From assembly GCA_036898135.1 (NCBI GenBank), contig CM072515.1:22939700-23003699 (forward strand): 64,000 bases of DNA, in the 5' to 3' direction. The notes under the pieces were generated by a model that searched no databases, was not told the origin of the DNA, and saw only the letters and a list, made by a program, of their open reading frames with translations. Source of the DNA: Oncomelania hupensis (lineage: Eukaryota; Mollusca; Gastropoda; Littorinimorpha; Pomatiopsidae). Position 1 is the stretch's first letter, and each line of letters begins with the position of its first letter. The position numbers and the translations under genes were made by a program. Below, piece after piece: positions 27,371-36,361 of the stretch.

Positions 27371-28342
27371 TGTTGTTGTTGTCGTTGTTGTTGTTATTCT
27401 TATTATTATTATAATATTATTATTCTTATTAATATTATTTTTTTAAAATTATTATTGCCCCCGTTAGGGTGCCGGGGGTTTCAGTATAAATAGTATCCCC
27501 ACTTTCTGGAAATTTAGTGCTTTAAATTCCCACTGTCGCTGTCTTTCTCGTTTGCTCTTTCTCATTCCTGCTGTGTTCTATCAATCTGCTATACTATCGT
27601 CTTCTTCGCTAGACCAGTCTCCTAACTTTTTTCTTGAAAACTCTTCCGGGACAAGACTCCTTGTTTGTGTATGAGGTCTGTTGGATCAGCTTGGGAATAT
27701 TGGACGCTTTCTGCCAGGTGGTCACTAGGGCTTCCTATGATGTTATTATTTAGCAATGTAGGCATTTTATATGTATATGTTTTGTTGATAATTTATAATG
27801 ATGTTTGTATTCTATTTTGTTTTTGTAAACGGGGGTTCGATAAGTTGGGGTGAAGCCTCAGCCGTCCCCTGCGTGGGATGTCTTTATTTTAAAGTGACTG
27901 GCTGGTGGAGGGCATTCAGTTTTCCCACTAGGGTTGTTTCAGCAGATCTTTTATGCGGATTGGGGGTTGTCTGGTCCTGATTTGGCTCGGAAGAGTCCGC
28001 TGGACCTAAAGCAACAATTATGTAATGTAATGTAAATTATTATTATTGCTATTATTATTATTATTGTTATTATTATTATTGTTATTGTAATTGTTATTAT
28101 TATTGTTATTATTATTATATTATTATTATTATAGTTATTATTATTGATATAATAATAATTGTTATTATTATTGTTATTATTATTGTTATTGGGTTTTTTT
28201 AGTTTTTATTATTATTATTGTTATTATTGTTTTTTTTTGTTTTTTTTTTATTATTAGTGTTATTGTTATTTTTAAAAAAAAATTATTATTATTATTGTTA
28301 ATATTATTATCATCATCATCATCATCATCATTATTATCATCG

Positions 28343-28383
<41 letters not shown>

Positions 28384-28754
28384 GTGATTGTTAGTTTTTT
28401 TTAATTTTATTTTTAATTATTATTATTATTGTTATTATTGTTATTGACATTATTATTATTATTGTGATTATTTTTATTTTTATTAATATTATTATTATTA
28501 CTATATACACTACAAGTATAGATTTTATTGTAATCTTTGTTGACAACATGATGTAATGTCTCTGCAAGATAATACAGTTTTTATATTCATATTTTGTATT
28601 CACACTTTCTTCTCACTTTCTCTCTCTTTCTATCCCTCTTTCCTTCCCCAACCCCCTAATCTTCTACCTTCTTTCTATCCCCTACATCTCTCACCAGTTC
28701 TTTCTGTCTTTCTGTCTGTCTCTCTCTGTTTCTGTGTCTGTCTCTCTCTCTCTG

Positions 28755-28844
<90 letters not shown>

Positions 28845-30424
28845 CCCTCACACTCTCCCTCACCTCACACACACTCTCTCTCTTCCTCACCTGTTGATGG
28901 GAGATTGAGTTCAGGGTACAGAAGTGCGGAAAGGCTAATGTTTTGAGATTTTATTGCATGTTTTAAGTGGTCTCTTGGTGGATTGCAGGAGCTCCGGGTC
29001 TTGGCTCGTATGCCGGATCAAAACATGCACTACATGTAAGAACATTCTTATCAGTCAGTTGTATGATGCATCATTTATAGAACACTCATAGGTGGATTCC
29101 ATGTGACTGATTTGAGTTCAGTTAATTTACAGACTGTAACAAGAGATAAATGTCTGCTAAATAGTTACCATTAAAAGGCCCCAGTTCGAAGGCCCTGTTT
29201 ACTATTGACGAAAATAGGTTTTACCCTAAAATTCTCATTTTCATTACATTAAACAATGATAAAATAGGCTTTCGTTGCTCAAACCAACTCCCCCGTTGGG
29301 GTGCCGGGGGTGTCAGTATAAATAGTATCCCCACTTTCTGGAAATTTAGTGCTTTAAATTCCCACTGTTGCTGTCTTTCTCATTTGTTCTTTCGCATTTC
29401 TGCTGTGTTCTATCAATCTGCTATACTATCTTCTTCTTCGCTAGACCAGTCACCTACCTTTTTTCTTGAAAACTCTTCCGGGACAAGACTCCTTATTTGT
29501 GTGTGAGGTCTGTTGGATCAGCTTGGGAATATTGGACGCTTTCTGCCAGGTGGTCACTATGATGTTATTATTTAGCAATGTAGGCATTTTATATGTGTGT
29601 GTTTTGTTGATAATTTATAATGTTTGTATTCTATTTTGTTTTTGTAAACGGGGGATCGATAAATTAGAGTATAGCCTCAGCGTCCTCTGCGTGGGATGTC
29701 TTTATTGTAAAGTGACTGGCTGGTGGAGAGCATTCAGTTTTACCACTAGGGTTGTTTCAGCATATCTTTTATGCCGATCGGGGGTTGTCTGGTCCTGATT
29801 TGGCTTGGAAGAGTCCGCTGGACCTAAAGCAATAATCATGTAATGTAATGTAATGCTCAAACCAACTGCTAAAGTTAGAAGTTCCCATTCTTGTTCTGAC
29901 AGGGAGTGATTTTCTGTTTTAATAGTAAACACTGTGACCTTTGACCCAATTTCTGAGTGAACCGCTAGGCTTTATGTGCGCATTTTTGGTGTTTGGGGTA
30001 GGGTAGGGTTTAAATTTATCAACTTGAAATGAATTTTTTGTATGGGGTCTCTCACTTACCGGCTTTGGAAGATGCTATTATTAGCTCCCAAATGTTGGCG
30101 AGCACTTGTTATTAATAGGCACAAAAACTATGAAATTTATTCATTTAAAAAATAACTATACATTTGAAAGAGTTATTTCTTGTAGTAAGCTTAATTTTTC
30201 AATGGTGCAACACTCACTGTGAATGTTAAAAGGGTCTGTCAAAGAAGCAAGGCTATAGTGGGTCCCTGTAAGTTAGTTAATGGGAAATCTGTGGTTGGCA
30301 AAACAAAACAAAACCATGATTGGGATTTTTAAAAAAATGAAATTTTGCTTGTAGAGGGGAGAAAACAAATTCTATCTCTGCTTTCCCATTGTGTGATTTT
30401 CACATTCATGGGATGTAATTTATT

Positions 30425-30468
<44 letters not shown>

Positions 30469-32432
30469 TTCATTGTGTGTGTGTGTGTATGGTCAAGCAG
30501 CTGCTTGAAAGTTACCATTATTGTGGGTCCAGGGCTGGTTTGACACCCTGAGGATGGAGACTTACGATGACAACCTCAAAGTAACCATGCTCTGTCCTGG
30601 TCCTGTCCACACGGACATTCTGAAGTACGCCTTTACTGGAACTGCCCACGAGGTAGGTACTCTGGTGGCTTTAGTTAGATCCTGTATCAGCCAGCGCCTT
30701 GGACAGCTCTTTGAGCAGAAAAGCATTATGTAAAAACAAATAAATAAATAAATCCCCCTTCCTGATACCTTTTTTTACATTTTGTTTAGTGTGTCCTAGT
30801 TTTAGTGCACCATATCTATACGCCAGTGCTAAAAGGAGGCCATATCACATTTTTATTTCAGTTTTTATTTCAGTTATTATTATCACTACATAATACACTG
30901 TTATTGTTTTGTTTTTTTTTAAATTGGGGAGTCAGCAACTCTAGAAAGAGAAATAGTGATAAACTGGTTGAAATAATATTTGTTGGTACTGCATCCTTTC
31001 ATAAAAATGTGTAATATTTGGGATCTCAACAATATTTTTCCTCAGAAGTAATAAGCAGAAACGGACATTACTATTTACCCACATTTATGCATCACCATTT
31101 GGTGCATTTGATCATAGTTGAGCATGGAAGGTCAAGGTGATCTCAAGGTCAAGGCCATTTCAAGGCCAATGCAGAATTTTGACATTATGATATCTGTGGA
31201 CCTGTAGGTCGAAGTCAGCATTATATTTGTCTTTTCGGTTCAGTTTTTGTTTTTTTAATTGCTTCACCTACGCACATTATTTTGCATAGTGTAAATGCAT
31301 AGATTTCTTCCCCTCCCCTCCCCTCCCCCCTCAACTCCCTGCCCTTTTTTTTTTTTTTTTAAAGTTTTAGTTTCTGCAGATTAAGGTAGAGGGAAGTTGC
31401 TGTATATCACAATTAGGCTTACCATGGTTGTGTGTCACGCAGGGTAGCTGAGACTGCCAAGATGTACATTGCATGTCTCAGCTGGCTCAGACACTCTCAG
31501 ACCTGATAGTTCTCAGCAAAATCTCGGAAATCCGCGAAAACGAAAAAAAAAAAAAAAAAAAAAAAAAGGAAATGCGAAACAATCTGCGGACACTTAAAAT
31601 TTTTTAATTTTTTGTTTTTGTTGTTTTGTATCGGAAGAGGAAAGTTGCTTTACTCTCTTACGGTTTTGCGGCGCCATACTTTGTTTTGGAATAGTGGTGC
31701 AGCGTTGACTGTTTCTGTGTATATATTTTCGCCGTTCAAGTTGTGGATTTGTGGACGTCATCAGACTCATTGGACTTCAAAATGTCTGTCACAAGGCGTG
31801 ACATAGTCGCACGTTCCGCGGAAACCTCTCTTAGATCACTATCAGGTCTGACACTGTATGTGCTGCTTGTTTGACTTCACAGGGAAAGAGTGTTGTTGCA
31901 AAACCTGCATTTGATTTTTGGCTTTACAATTTTTGTGCATGCCTTTTAAACCTCATTTGTATTGGACTAGTCACCTTTAGCATAGCACCTGTTGTTTATT
32001 TTCAGGAGCTGGGAATGAGCACGTCGCAGGGTGCCAATCGCATGACCAGCCAGCGTTGTGCGCACCTGAGTGCGGTGGCCATTGCCAATGACTTGGATGA
32101 GGCCTGGATCACTCTCCAACCTGAACTCTCCTACTTCTACCTCAACCAGTACCTCCCAGCAATAGCCAGATGGTAAGCAATACACTAAATAGGCAGTTGC
32201 AATTTATAGGCGGTAGAGCTAGATGGTGCAGAGTCTGCAGTCTAAAATCACAGATTTTGTTGTTGTCTTTTTTGTATTTCATGGTGTTTGTTTTTTTTTT
32301 GAGTTGCCACGACTCTCATACTTCTTCACAAAATATGCCAGTCATATCAATCCCATCACTATCATCAATAATAATAATTAATAATGCAGTACCATTATCA
32401 TGAGCAAGTCACATCAATCAAACCTCCTCCTC

Positions 32433-32492
<60 letters not shown>

Positions 32493-32626
32493 CAATACCA
32501 TTAGCATGACCCAGAGCAGTCTTATGTAGTTATTTCACACACACACACACACACACGGAGGATGTGCGTACAAAATGTCCAAATAAAAGTCACTTGCAGT
32601 CAAATCAATCCAATCCTCCTCATTTA

Positions 32627-32681
<55 letters not shown>

Positions 32682-33759
32682 ACACCATTAGCATGACCCA
32701 GAGCAGACTTACATAATTATTTCACATAAACACAGAGAATGTGCGTACAAAATGTCCAAATGAAAGTATTGAAACTGTGAATACAAGGAATGTATCATTT
32801 GGTTGAATATATTTATGGATAAAATAAAAATATTGAAATGTAAATAAAATGTAACAGGAGATAAAATATAAATATGCAGATTAAGGCATTGTATCACAAT
32901 GGGTACCAGAATAGCCACAATGGGCACAAGAATAGTCACAATGGGTACCAGAATAGGCACAATGGGTACTAGAGTAAAACATACCATGACTTACCATGTT
33001 ATATTGGCACAGCTACAGAGTAACTTTATTTTCAATGGAGACTAACTGTGCACCAGCGATATAATCAAGGGAGGCAATTCAAACGTTTATGAACGTTTTT
33101 TGCTGAATTTTGTAACATGCAACAAATATGAACCTGCTGTTGCAAGATAGATAAAAGTATTTATTTATTCATTTAATCGTTCTTATATAGTGCCTTTCCA
33201 ACATAAGAACTGCTCAAGGCACTGGCCAATATGAGATCCAACTCAAAGTAGCTTAAGGCACCCTCTTGCAACCTTTGGGCGCATAGTCTGACCCCCAGAT
33301 GACTGAGCACAATACTGGGAGACTGCGAATGGGGAAAGGGGCCTAGTGTGTGCCGGTTGTATTTGTGTAGCTGGTACTCACCCGTCTAGGGACATAAGCG
33401 TCAGGATTTTTAAAGTCCATGTGACGGAATGCAGGTGTGCACAGACTAAACCTTGGTGAAGAAGTAGGGGCACAGAGTCTCATTATAATTGTGATTTTTT
33501 TTAATAATAAATGTTGTACTCCAGTCCGTCAATGGGCTGCAATGTTATTGCCTGACATTTGAGTACGCTGTTTACACTACTGAGCCAATTGCAAGTAGAA
33601 TTAAAAGTGGATGGAGAGAGTAGTATGGCGATATGCTATCACCATGGCACTGTTAATGATATTATCTGTGTGTTGTGTTGCAGGGCAGCAGTAAGAATTG
33701 CAGGCAGACGAGTGCAAAAGATCAAGGCAGGCCAGGAGGACTTGCATGACCCAGAGTGA
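20592..33759 (+). CDS. DHRS7: Dehydrogenase/reductase SDR family member 7-like, complete eight-exon gene
   Basis: Exons are 20592-20724, 22731-22880, 24177-24283, 27064-27256, 28989-29035, 30533-30652, 32006-32172 and 33684-33759. All junctions are GT-AG with compatible phases, summing to 993 nt and 330 residues. Residues about 7-27 form a hydrophobic membrane anchor. Cofactor motif TGASSGIG is at 55-62, NNAG at 136-139, structural Asn 161, catalytic Ser 189, Tyr 202 and Lys 206 (YAGSK), and CPGPVHTD at 231-238. Length, N-terminal anchor and motif context match the DHRS7 (SDR34C) family of ER-membrane NADPH-dependent reductases acting on retinoids, steroids and xenobiotic carbonyls. DHRS7B/C or another classical SDR is the alternative. 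The introns are packed with mobile elements. Confidence 0.9.
21040..21861. mobile_element. hAT-like MITE in DHRS7 intron 1
   Basis: Terminal inverted repeats CAGTGTTTCCCA and TGGGAAACACTG bound about 822 bp. CTTGCC is repeated directly against both ends (21034-21039 and 21862-21867), a 6-bp target duplication. CAGTGTTTCCCA-type ends are typical of hAT families. The interior has repeated gagtccccttacaa and gacgcac motifs and no recognised transposase. Confidence 0.8.
22185..22661 (-). repeat. SINE-like repeat (family S), copy a, interrupted by an RTE fragment
   Basis: Aligns with copies at 33158 and 56858 through ccagctgaagagctgctcaa, gggcgca, gatgggggagaa, gacatgagcatcaggatctt and ggtttata. 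An RTE 3' fragment (22365-22506) splits it. By analogy with the LINE tail at 46.09 kb, the 3' end is at the left, so the repeat reads on the minus strand. Confidence 0.8.
22365..22506 (-). mobile_element. RTE-type LINE 3' fragment nested in the SINE-like repeat
   Basis: Starts with a (TATCC)n tail followed by sequence matching the 3' coding ends at 46.5 and 54.7 kb (gtaacccggaggtcgtaggg, cagatgatcg, cagtccattct). Tagtactt flanks it at 22356-22363 and 22507-22514, an 8-bp target-site duplication. Severely 5'-truncated. Confidence 0.85.
22731..22880 (+). CDS. DHRS7: DHRS7-like exon 2 (TGASSGIG cofactor motif)
   Basis: Acceptor gttgttgcag, donor gtaagacc. Encodes [20 protein letters not shown], then [16 protein letters not shown]. 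Completes the split glycine from exon 1 and leaves phase 1. Confidence 0.93.
23109..23591 (-). mobile_element. Solo LTR of an LTR retrotransposon, DHRS7 intron 2
   Basis: Read on the minus strand it starts TGTTACGATTGAGACGTGC and ends GAGTTAACA, the TG...CA borders of an LTR. It holds a TATA box (ctatataag, near 23230-23246) and a polyadenylation signal (gaataaag, near 23152). It aligns with the LTR at 63379 over the start, the tttactatcgat block, the TATA box, tgtatgcagttgtt and the poly(A) site. Immediate 5-bp flanks do not match, so no target duplication is visible. Confidence 0.8.
24177..24283 (+). CDS. DHRS7: DHRS7-like exon 3
   Basis: Acceptor tttttgtgcag, donor gtttgta. Encodes the [17 protein letters not shown] strand with the conserved acidic residue that follows beta-4 in SDRs, then a helix ending HFKQ. 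Phase 1 in, phase 0 out. Confidence 0.9.
24327..24392. repeat. (ATC)n microsatellite, left half
   Basis: An ATC array directly abutting a terminal-inverted-repeat element; the array resumes at 25045. Confidence 0.95.
24393..25044. mobile_element. TIR element inserted in an (ATC)n array, DHRS7 intron 3
   Basis: The ends are ACATACCTGTCA and TGACAGGTATGT, perfect 12-bp inverted repeats, and flanking sequence on both sides is ATC/CAT repeat. The simplest reading is insertion into a pre-existing array, with the target duplication hidden in the repeat. The interior is about 650 bp; a short open frame around 24700-24860 is not recognised. Confidence 0.7.
25045..25115. repeat. (ATC)n microsatellite, right half
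   Basis: An imperfect ATC array continuing the one interrupted at 24392. Confidence 0.93.
25151..25574. mobile_element. hAT-like MITE, DHRS7 intron 3
   Basis: Inverted ends CAGAGGTGCCAACC and GGTTGGCACCTCTG enclose 424 bp. AATCTG is repeated directly at both borders (25145-25150 and 25575-25580), a 6-bp target duplication. Internal repeats of atactgacaa and aatacgg are present; no coding capacity seen. Confidence 0.88.
25793..25842. repeat. (GAT)n microsatellite
   Basis: A perfect trinucleotide array of about 50 bp. Confidence 0.96.
26035..26072. repeat. Poly(T) tract
   Basis: An uninterrupted T run of about 38 nt in intron 3. It could be the tail of a minus-strand retroposon, but no body is evident on its left. 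Confidence 0.9.
27064..27256 (+). CDS. DHRS7: DHRS7-like exon 4 (NNAG, catalytic Asn and Ser)
   Basis: Acceptor gggtgtag, donor ggtaacg. Encodes [20 protein letters not shown], then [20 protein letters not shown] and [13 protein letters not shown]. The last 18 bp including the donor recur about 58 bp downstream within ATT arrays. Confidence 0.93.
27262..27372. repeat. Two (ATT)n arrays flanking a duplicate of the exon 4 end
   Basis: ATT runs surround tggctggacgcatgggtaac at about 27304-27323, a copy of the exon 4 3' end with its splice donor at 27257. See the finding on the duplicated donor. Confidence 0.9.
27458..28034 (+). repeat. 575-bp dispersed retroposon family, copy E, DHRS7 intron 4
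   Basis: Full-length copy, head cccccgttagggtgccgggg, tail tgtaatgtaatgtaa. Flanking aaattattattg sequence occurs on both sides and probably represents the duplicated target, though ATT repeats make its exact length uncertain. Confidence 0.9.
28035..28505. repeat. Imperfect ATT/ATTG-rich low-complexity region
   Basis: About 470 bp of degenerate (ATT)n with ATTG and short ATC interruptions directly after copy E. The insertion appears to have split this array, since ATT repeats lie on both sides. Confidence 0.9.
28740..28840. repeat. (CT)n microsatellite
   Basis: A CT array with TCTG interruptions at its left, about 150 bp upstream of DHRS7 exon 5, embedded in a longer pyrimidine tract (28600-28880). 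Confidence 0.95.
28989..29035 (+). CDS. DHRS7: DHRS7-like exon 5 (YxxxK catalytic motif)
   Basis: A 47-bp micro-exon, acceptor ggattgcag, donor gtaagaac. Encodes [16 protein letters not shown] with the catalytic Tyr and Lys. Phase 1 in, phase 0 out. Confidence 0.9.
29290..29854 (+). repeat. 575-bp dispersed retroposon family, copy F, with TSD, DHRS7 intron 5
   Basis: Full-length copy with a perfect 13-bp direct repeat, gctcaaaccaact, at 29277-29289 and 29855-29867. It ends in a tgtaatgtaatgtaat tail. This is the clearest evidence that the family moves by retroposition. Confidence 0.94.
30431..30455. repeat. (TA)n microsatellite
   Basis: A short TA array followed by T9, about 80 bp before exon 6. 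Confidence 0.9.
30533..30652 (+). CDS. DHRS7: DHRS7-like exon 6 (CPGPVHTD)
   Basis: Acceptor gtgggtccag, donor gtaggtac. Encodes [20 protein letters not shown], then [20 protein letters not shown], the post-catalytic PG motif that positions cofactor. Forty whole codons. Confidence 0.92.
31498..31850. mobile_element. TIR MITE, DHRS7 intron 6
   Basis: Ends CAGACCTGATAGT and ACTATCAGGTCTG are inverted and enclose 353 bp. Flanks ACACTCT and ACACTGT match at 6 of 7 positions, a probable 7-bp target duplication. The interior includes a 27-bp A run. Confidence 0.78.
32006..32172 (+). CDS. DHRS7: DHRS7-like exon 7
   Basis: Acceptor ttattttcag, donor gtaagcaa. Encodes [20 protein letters not shown], then [20 protein letters not shown], which matches the DHRS7-type C-terminal region with a tandem aromatic segment. 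Ends in phase 2 inside a Trp codon. Confidence 0.92.
32408..32760. repeat. Tandem duplication of about 180 bp containing (ATT)n, DHRS7 intron 7
   Basis: Two units share cctcctcat, an ATT array, accattagcatgacccagag, atttcac and gtgcgtacaaaatgtccaaa. The first unit also carries an (AC)n run. Unit boundaries are near 32590. Confidence 0.85.
32895..32978. repeat. 21-bp minisatellite, four units
   Basis: Four tandem units of the type cacaatgggtaccagaatag, slightly diverged, in intron 7. Confidence 0.9.
33158..33485 (-). repeat. SINE-like repeat (family S), copy b, DHRS7 intron 7
   Basis: Aligns with copy c at 56858. On the minus strand its 3' end reads GGCACTATATAAGAACGATT followed by a (TAAA/TAAT)-type tail. 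It lies about 200 bp upstream of exon 8. Confidence 0.82.
33684..33759 (+). CDS. DHRS7: DHRS7-like exon 8 (terminal)
   Basis: Acceptor gtgttgcag. Encodes [20 protein letters not shown], then HDPE and TGA at 33757-33759. The basic tail after the last hydrophobic stretch resembles the family's cytosolic C-terminus. Confidence 0.9.
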
Positions 33760-34016
33760 CCAAGATGTACAGTAATGGGGCTGCAGCTTTCAGCACCTTC
33801 TTGCAACTGTTTTACACATTGAGATAAATACAATCCAGATAATGCAAGCGATGCATGGTTAATCCTTGATTTTAAGTGCTTTATGTGAGTGCATTTCAAA
33901 CTGTGAAAAGGCAAAAAATATTCTGTTATTTTAACTCACTCCCTACTGGGCGATTTTGTTCAATGTTTTTCTCAGTTTACTGGCCATTTGTACTATTTAG
34001 TGAAAAATTAATTTAA

Positions 34017-34677
34017 CTCTTTGCCTGCCAATCGACGATATATCGTCGATCTGAGCCGCCATGTTTGTGCCAATCGACGATATATCGTCGATTTCAGTAT
34101 TCCGTTTTGTTCCTTTTTTTACGCAGTCCAATCCAAGTTTTATTTTAACCAAAGAGAGATAACTCTTTCTACTTTCGTTCTCGATCGACACGCGCGTTGT
34201 TTCTTCAAATTGATTCGTTTTTAGAGTGTTTTTTGTGCATTTTACTAAGCATTGTGATGGGCACAATCGACAGTGTGTCAAACTCTGCTAATAATCAATA
34301 TAATTTCAAACTGTAAAGTGTATTTTGATCCTAAATAAATTTTCTTTCTGGTGTGTGAAGCTGATTCAGTGATTGGAATTATTCCTCCAGATTTTTTTTA
34401 TCACTGTGGTATGTAGAAATATTTTTATTTTATTTTATCATTTCAAAAAGATCAACATGCTTTCAAAACACATATTTCAATAACATAATCAAATTAACAT
34501 TTTTGTGTTTTTTTTTCTTATTCTTCACTCTTTTACCTTTAATTTGATATGAAATATGTCTATTTAACAACTATTATTGAAAGAACAGTAGCTTAAATGC
34601 CTAAGGTACTGAACTTTCTTTCCGGTGCCAGAGAAATGTCTGGCACAAACGTGGAAACATGCCTGGCAGGCAAAGAG
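34017..34677. mobile_element. piggyBac-type MITE with TTAA target sites
   Basis: Inverted ends CTCTTTGCCTGCCA and TGGCAGGCAAAGAG are each bordered by TTAA (34013-34016 and 34678-34681), the signature of piggyBac insertion. It is 661 bp long with no transposase frame. It holds two copies of the perfect palindrome atcgacgatatatcgtcgat at 34031-34050 and 34073-34092. It starts about 260 bp after the DHRS7 stop codon. Confidence 0.92.
34334..34339 (+). terminator. Candidate DHRS7 polyadenylation signal inside the piggyBac-type MITE
   Basis: AATAAA in cctaaataaattttc is followed by a TG-rich element (ctggtgtgtgaag). It is the first canonical signal I find after the DHRS7 stop codon. A weaker variant (gataaa) occurs near 33825. 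Confidence 0.35.
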
Positions 34678-34811
34678 TTAAAAAAAAAAAAACTCCACAA
34701 AAGAACATAAAAATTTAAGGAGTTATTGTTGACATAATTATTGGTACACTATAGGGCAAAGTTTGAAATGTTGCAAGTGGAAAATACCTGATTTAGTTGG
34801 GTGAAGAGAAA

Positions 34812-35065
34812 CTTTGAAACTTTGAAACTTTTTTATTAGGGATAAAGATTTTAGACTAATTAATAAGTCTAATCTTCCAATCTGTCCCTTAACAAATTAA
34901 TACAGTAAATAACCTTTAACATTAACTTGGTAATCATAGAAATCACACACACACACATGCACACACAATCACACCAACATCTTCATCATTATCTTTAAAT
35001 AATTGTAGGCAACCACCCCTCACTATCCCCTACCCTTAGAATAATAATTTTTAAAAGAAATCAAG

Positions 35066-35137
<72 letters not shown>

Positions 35138-35525
35138 GTTGCAATTATATGAATAATGACAATTACAATAATAATGAGTAGTACTATTATTACTACTAAC
35201 ACCACCATCACCACATTATCATCACTATTATTATAACAAGAATATCTTACTGAAAAAAAAACAAACAATAATAACAACAAGAATAAATAAATAAATAAAT
35301 AAATATATAATTAATATTTATAAAAAAAATTTACTTGAAAAACTGTTATCATATTAAAATATATCACTTTTATAATTAATTTTCCAGATGCTTATATAGA
35401 TTTTTTTTGAAAGAAAATATTGTGTCGCAGTGTTTACACTCCAGAGGGAGAGAGTTCCATACAGCAGCTCCATTAAATGATAGGCTGTTTGGTAATAAAT
35501 CAATGCGAGGGAGGGGTAGTTTATA
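34812..35525 (-). mobile_element. LINE 3' end (RT C-terminus plus 3' UTR), minus strand
   Basis: The minus strand from about 35515 to 35395 reads LLPNSLSFNGAAVWNSLP, then LECKHCDTIFSFKKNLYKHL, the typical C-terminal 'xFxxxAxxxWNSLP...FKxxLKxxL' ending of CR1/L2-like LINE polyproteins. A 3' UTR with AAT and dinucleotide runs follows. The element ends in a tail of agtttcaa units (plus-strand gaaactttgaaactttgaaact at 34808-34830). Confidence 0.75.
35068..35136. repeat. (AAT)n microsatellite
   Basis: A perfect AAT array of about 69 bp within the LINE 3' UTR. Confidence 0.96.
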
Positions 35526-35548
35526 ATTAACAATTATTAATTATAATA

Positions 35549-36359
35549 CAGTGGAACCTCCGGTATCCGTCTCTCTGGTATACGACTCCCTCCGTTATGT
35601 GACCTGAAAACTTCTGACGGATTCACTTCCAATAATAAATGACCTCTGGTATGCGACAACCTCGTTTATGCGACCAGCGACCGTGTCTTAAGCCCTTTAT
35701 ACGACCGTCTTATATAGGCAATTTAAAAGAGATATCAGTTATTTTATTGTCTGTACCTTTCGTTTCTTCTCTCATGTTAGTGTACGCCTGCTGTTGTCTG
35801 CTATTTCCGGTTCGCAAGTAAGGGACATTACTCGCATACACTGGCTTGTCAAAATGGCGTCGCGCAAGAGGAAAGTTTTGAGTTTGGCAGAGAGAATGAA
35901 AGTGATTGAAAGAAGTGAAAATGGGTAGAGTTGTTTGTCTATTGCAAGAAGTTTAGACGTTGGGAAAACCCAAATTCAGCTCATCATAAAGGATAAGGAA
36001 TCTGTGTAATACGATGGGAGAGTGGAGAAAGTGACGAAAGGAAAACATCGAAACTGAGAGCTTCTACACTGACAGACTTGGATGAACGCGTCTGGCAGTG
36101 GTTCGTGGAGGCAAGAAGAAGAAACATTCACAACTTCAAAAATAACGGAAAGCTAAAACTGAAACATGTTTTACACTTTTCTTTGTCAGAGAAAATACAT
36201 GCTGGTGAGTGTGAAAATTATGACTACATACCCCTCCGAGCCGGACACCCCCGCCCTCCCCCCCCTCCCCCGCACCCCTTGTTTCCGGTATAAGACCACC
36301 TCTATTATAAGACCGTTTTTTCTCAGATTTTGGACGGTTGTATACTGGAGGTTCCACTG
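35549..36359 (+). mobile_element. pogo/Tigger-type deletion derivative
   Basis: Inverted ends begin CAGTGGAACCTCC on both sides, bordered by TA (35547-35548 and 36360-36361), as for Tc1/mariner-pogo insertions. It retains the start of a transposase at 35854 but no DDE core. Length 811 bp. Confidence 0.92.
35854..36120 (+). pseudogene. pogo/Tigger transposase N-terminus (CENP-B-like HTH), broken
   Basis: Reads MASRKRKVLSLAERMKVIER, then SIARSLDVGKTQIQLIIKDK, the psq/CENP-B N-terminal helix-turn-helix that binds the element ends. In-frame stops interrupt it after ERSENG and KDKESV, and the frame is then lost. The rest of the transposase is absent. Confidence 0.85.
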
Positions 36360-36361
36360 TA

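Noticed and set aside
31871..32005. Plus-strand frame continuing 45 codons upstream of DHRS7 exon 7
   Set aside because: It is intron sequence before the ttattttcag acceptor; exon 6 joins in phase directly at 32006.
32895..32978. Four 21-bp repeats considered as a CRISPR-like array
   Set aside because: There are no spacers; units are directly adjacent and diverged, and the host is eukaryotic. It is a minisatellite.
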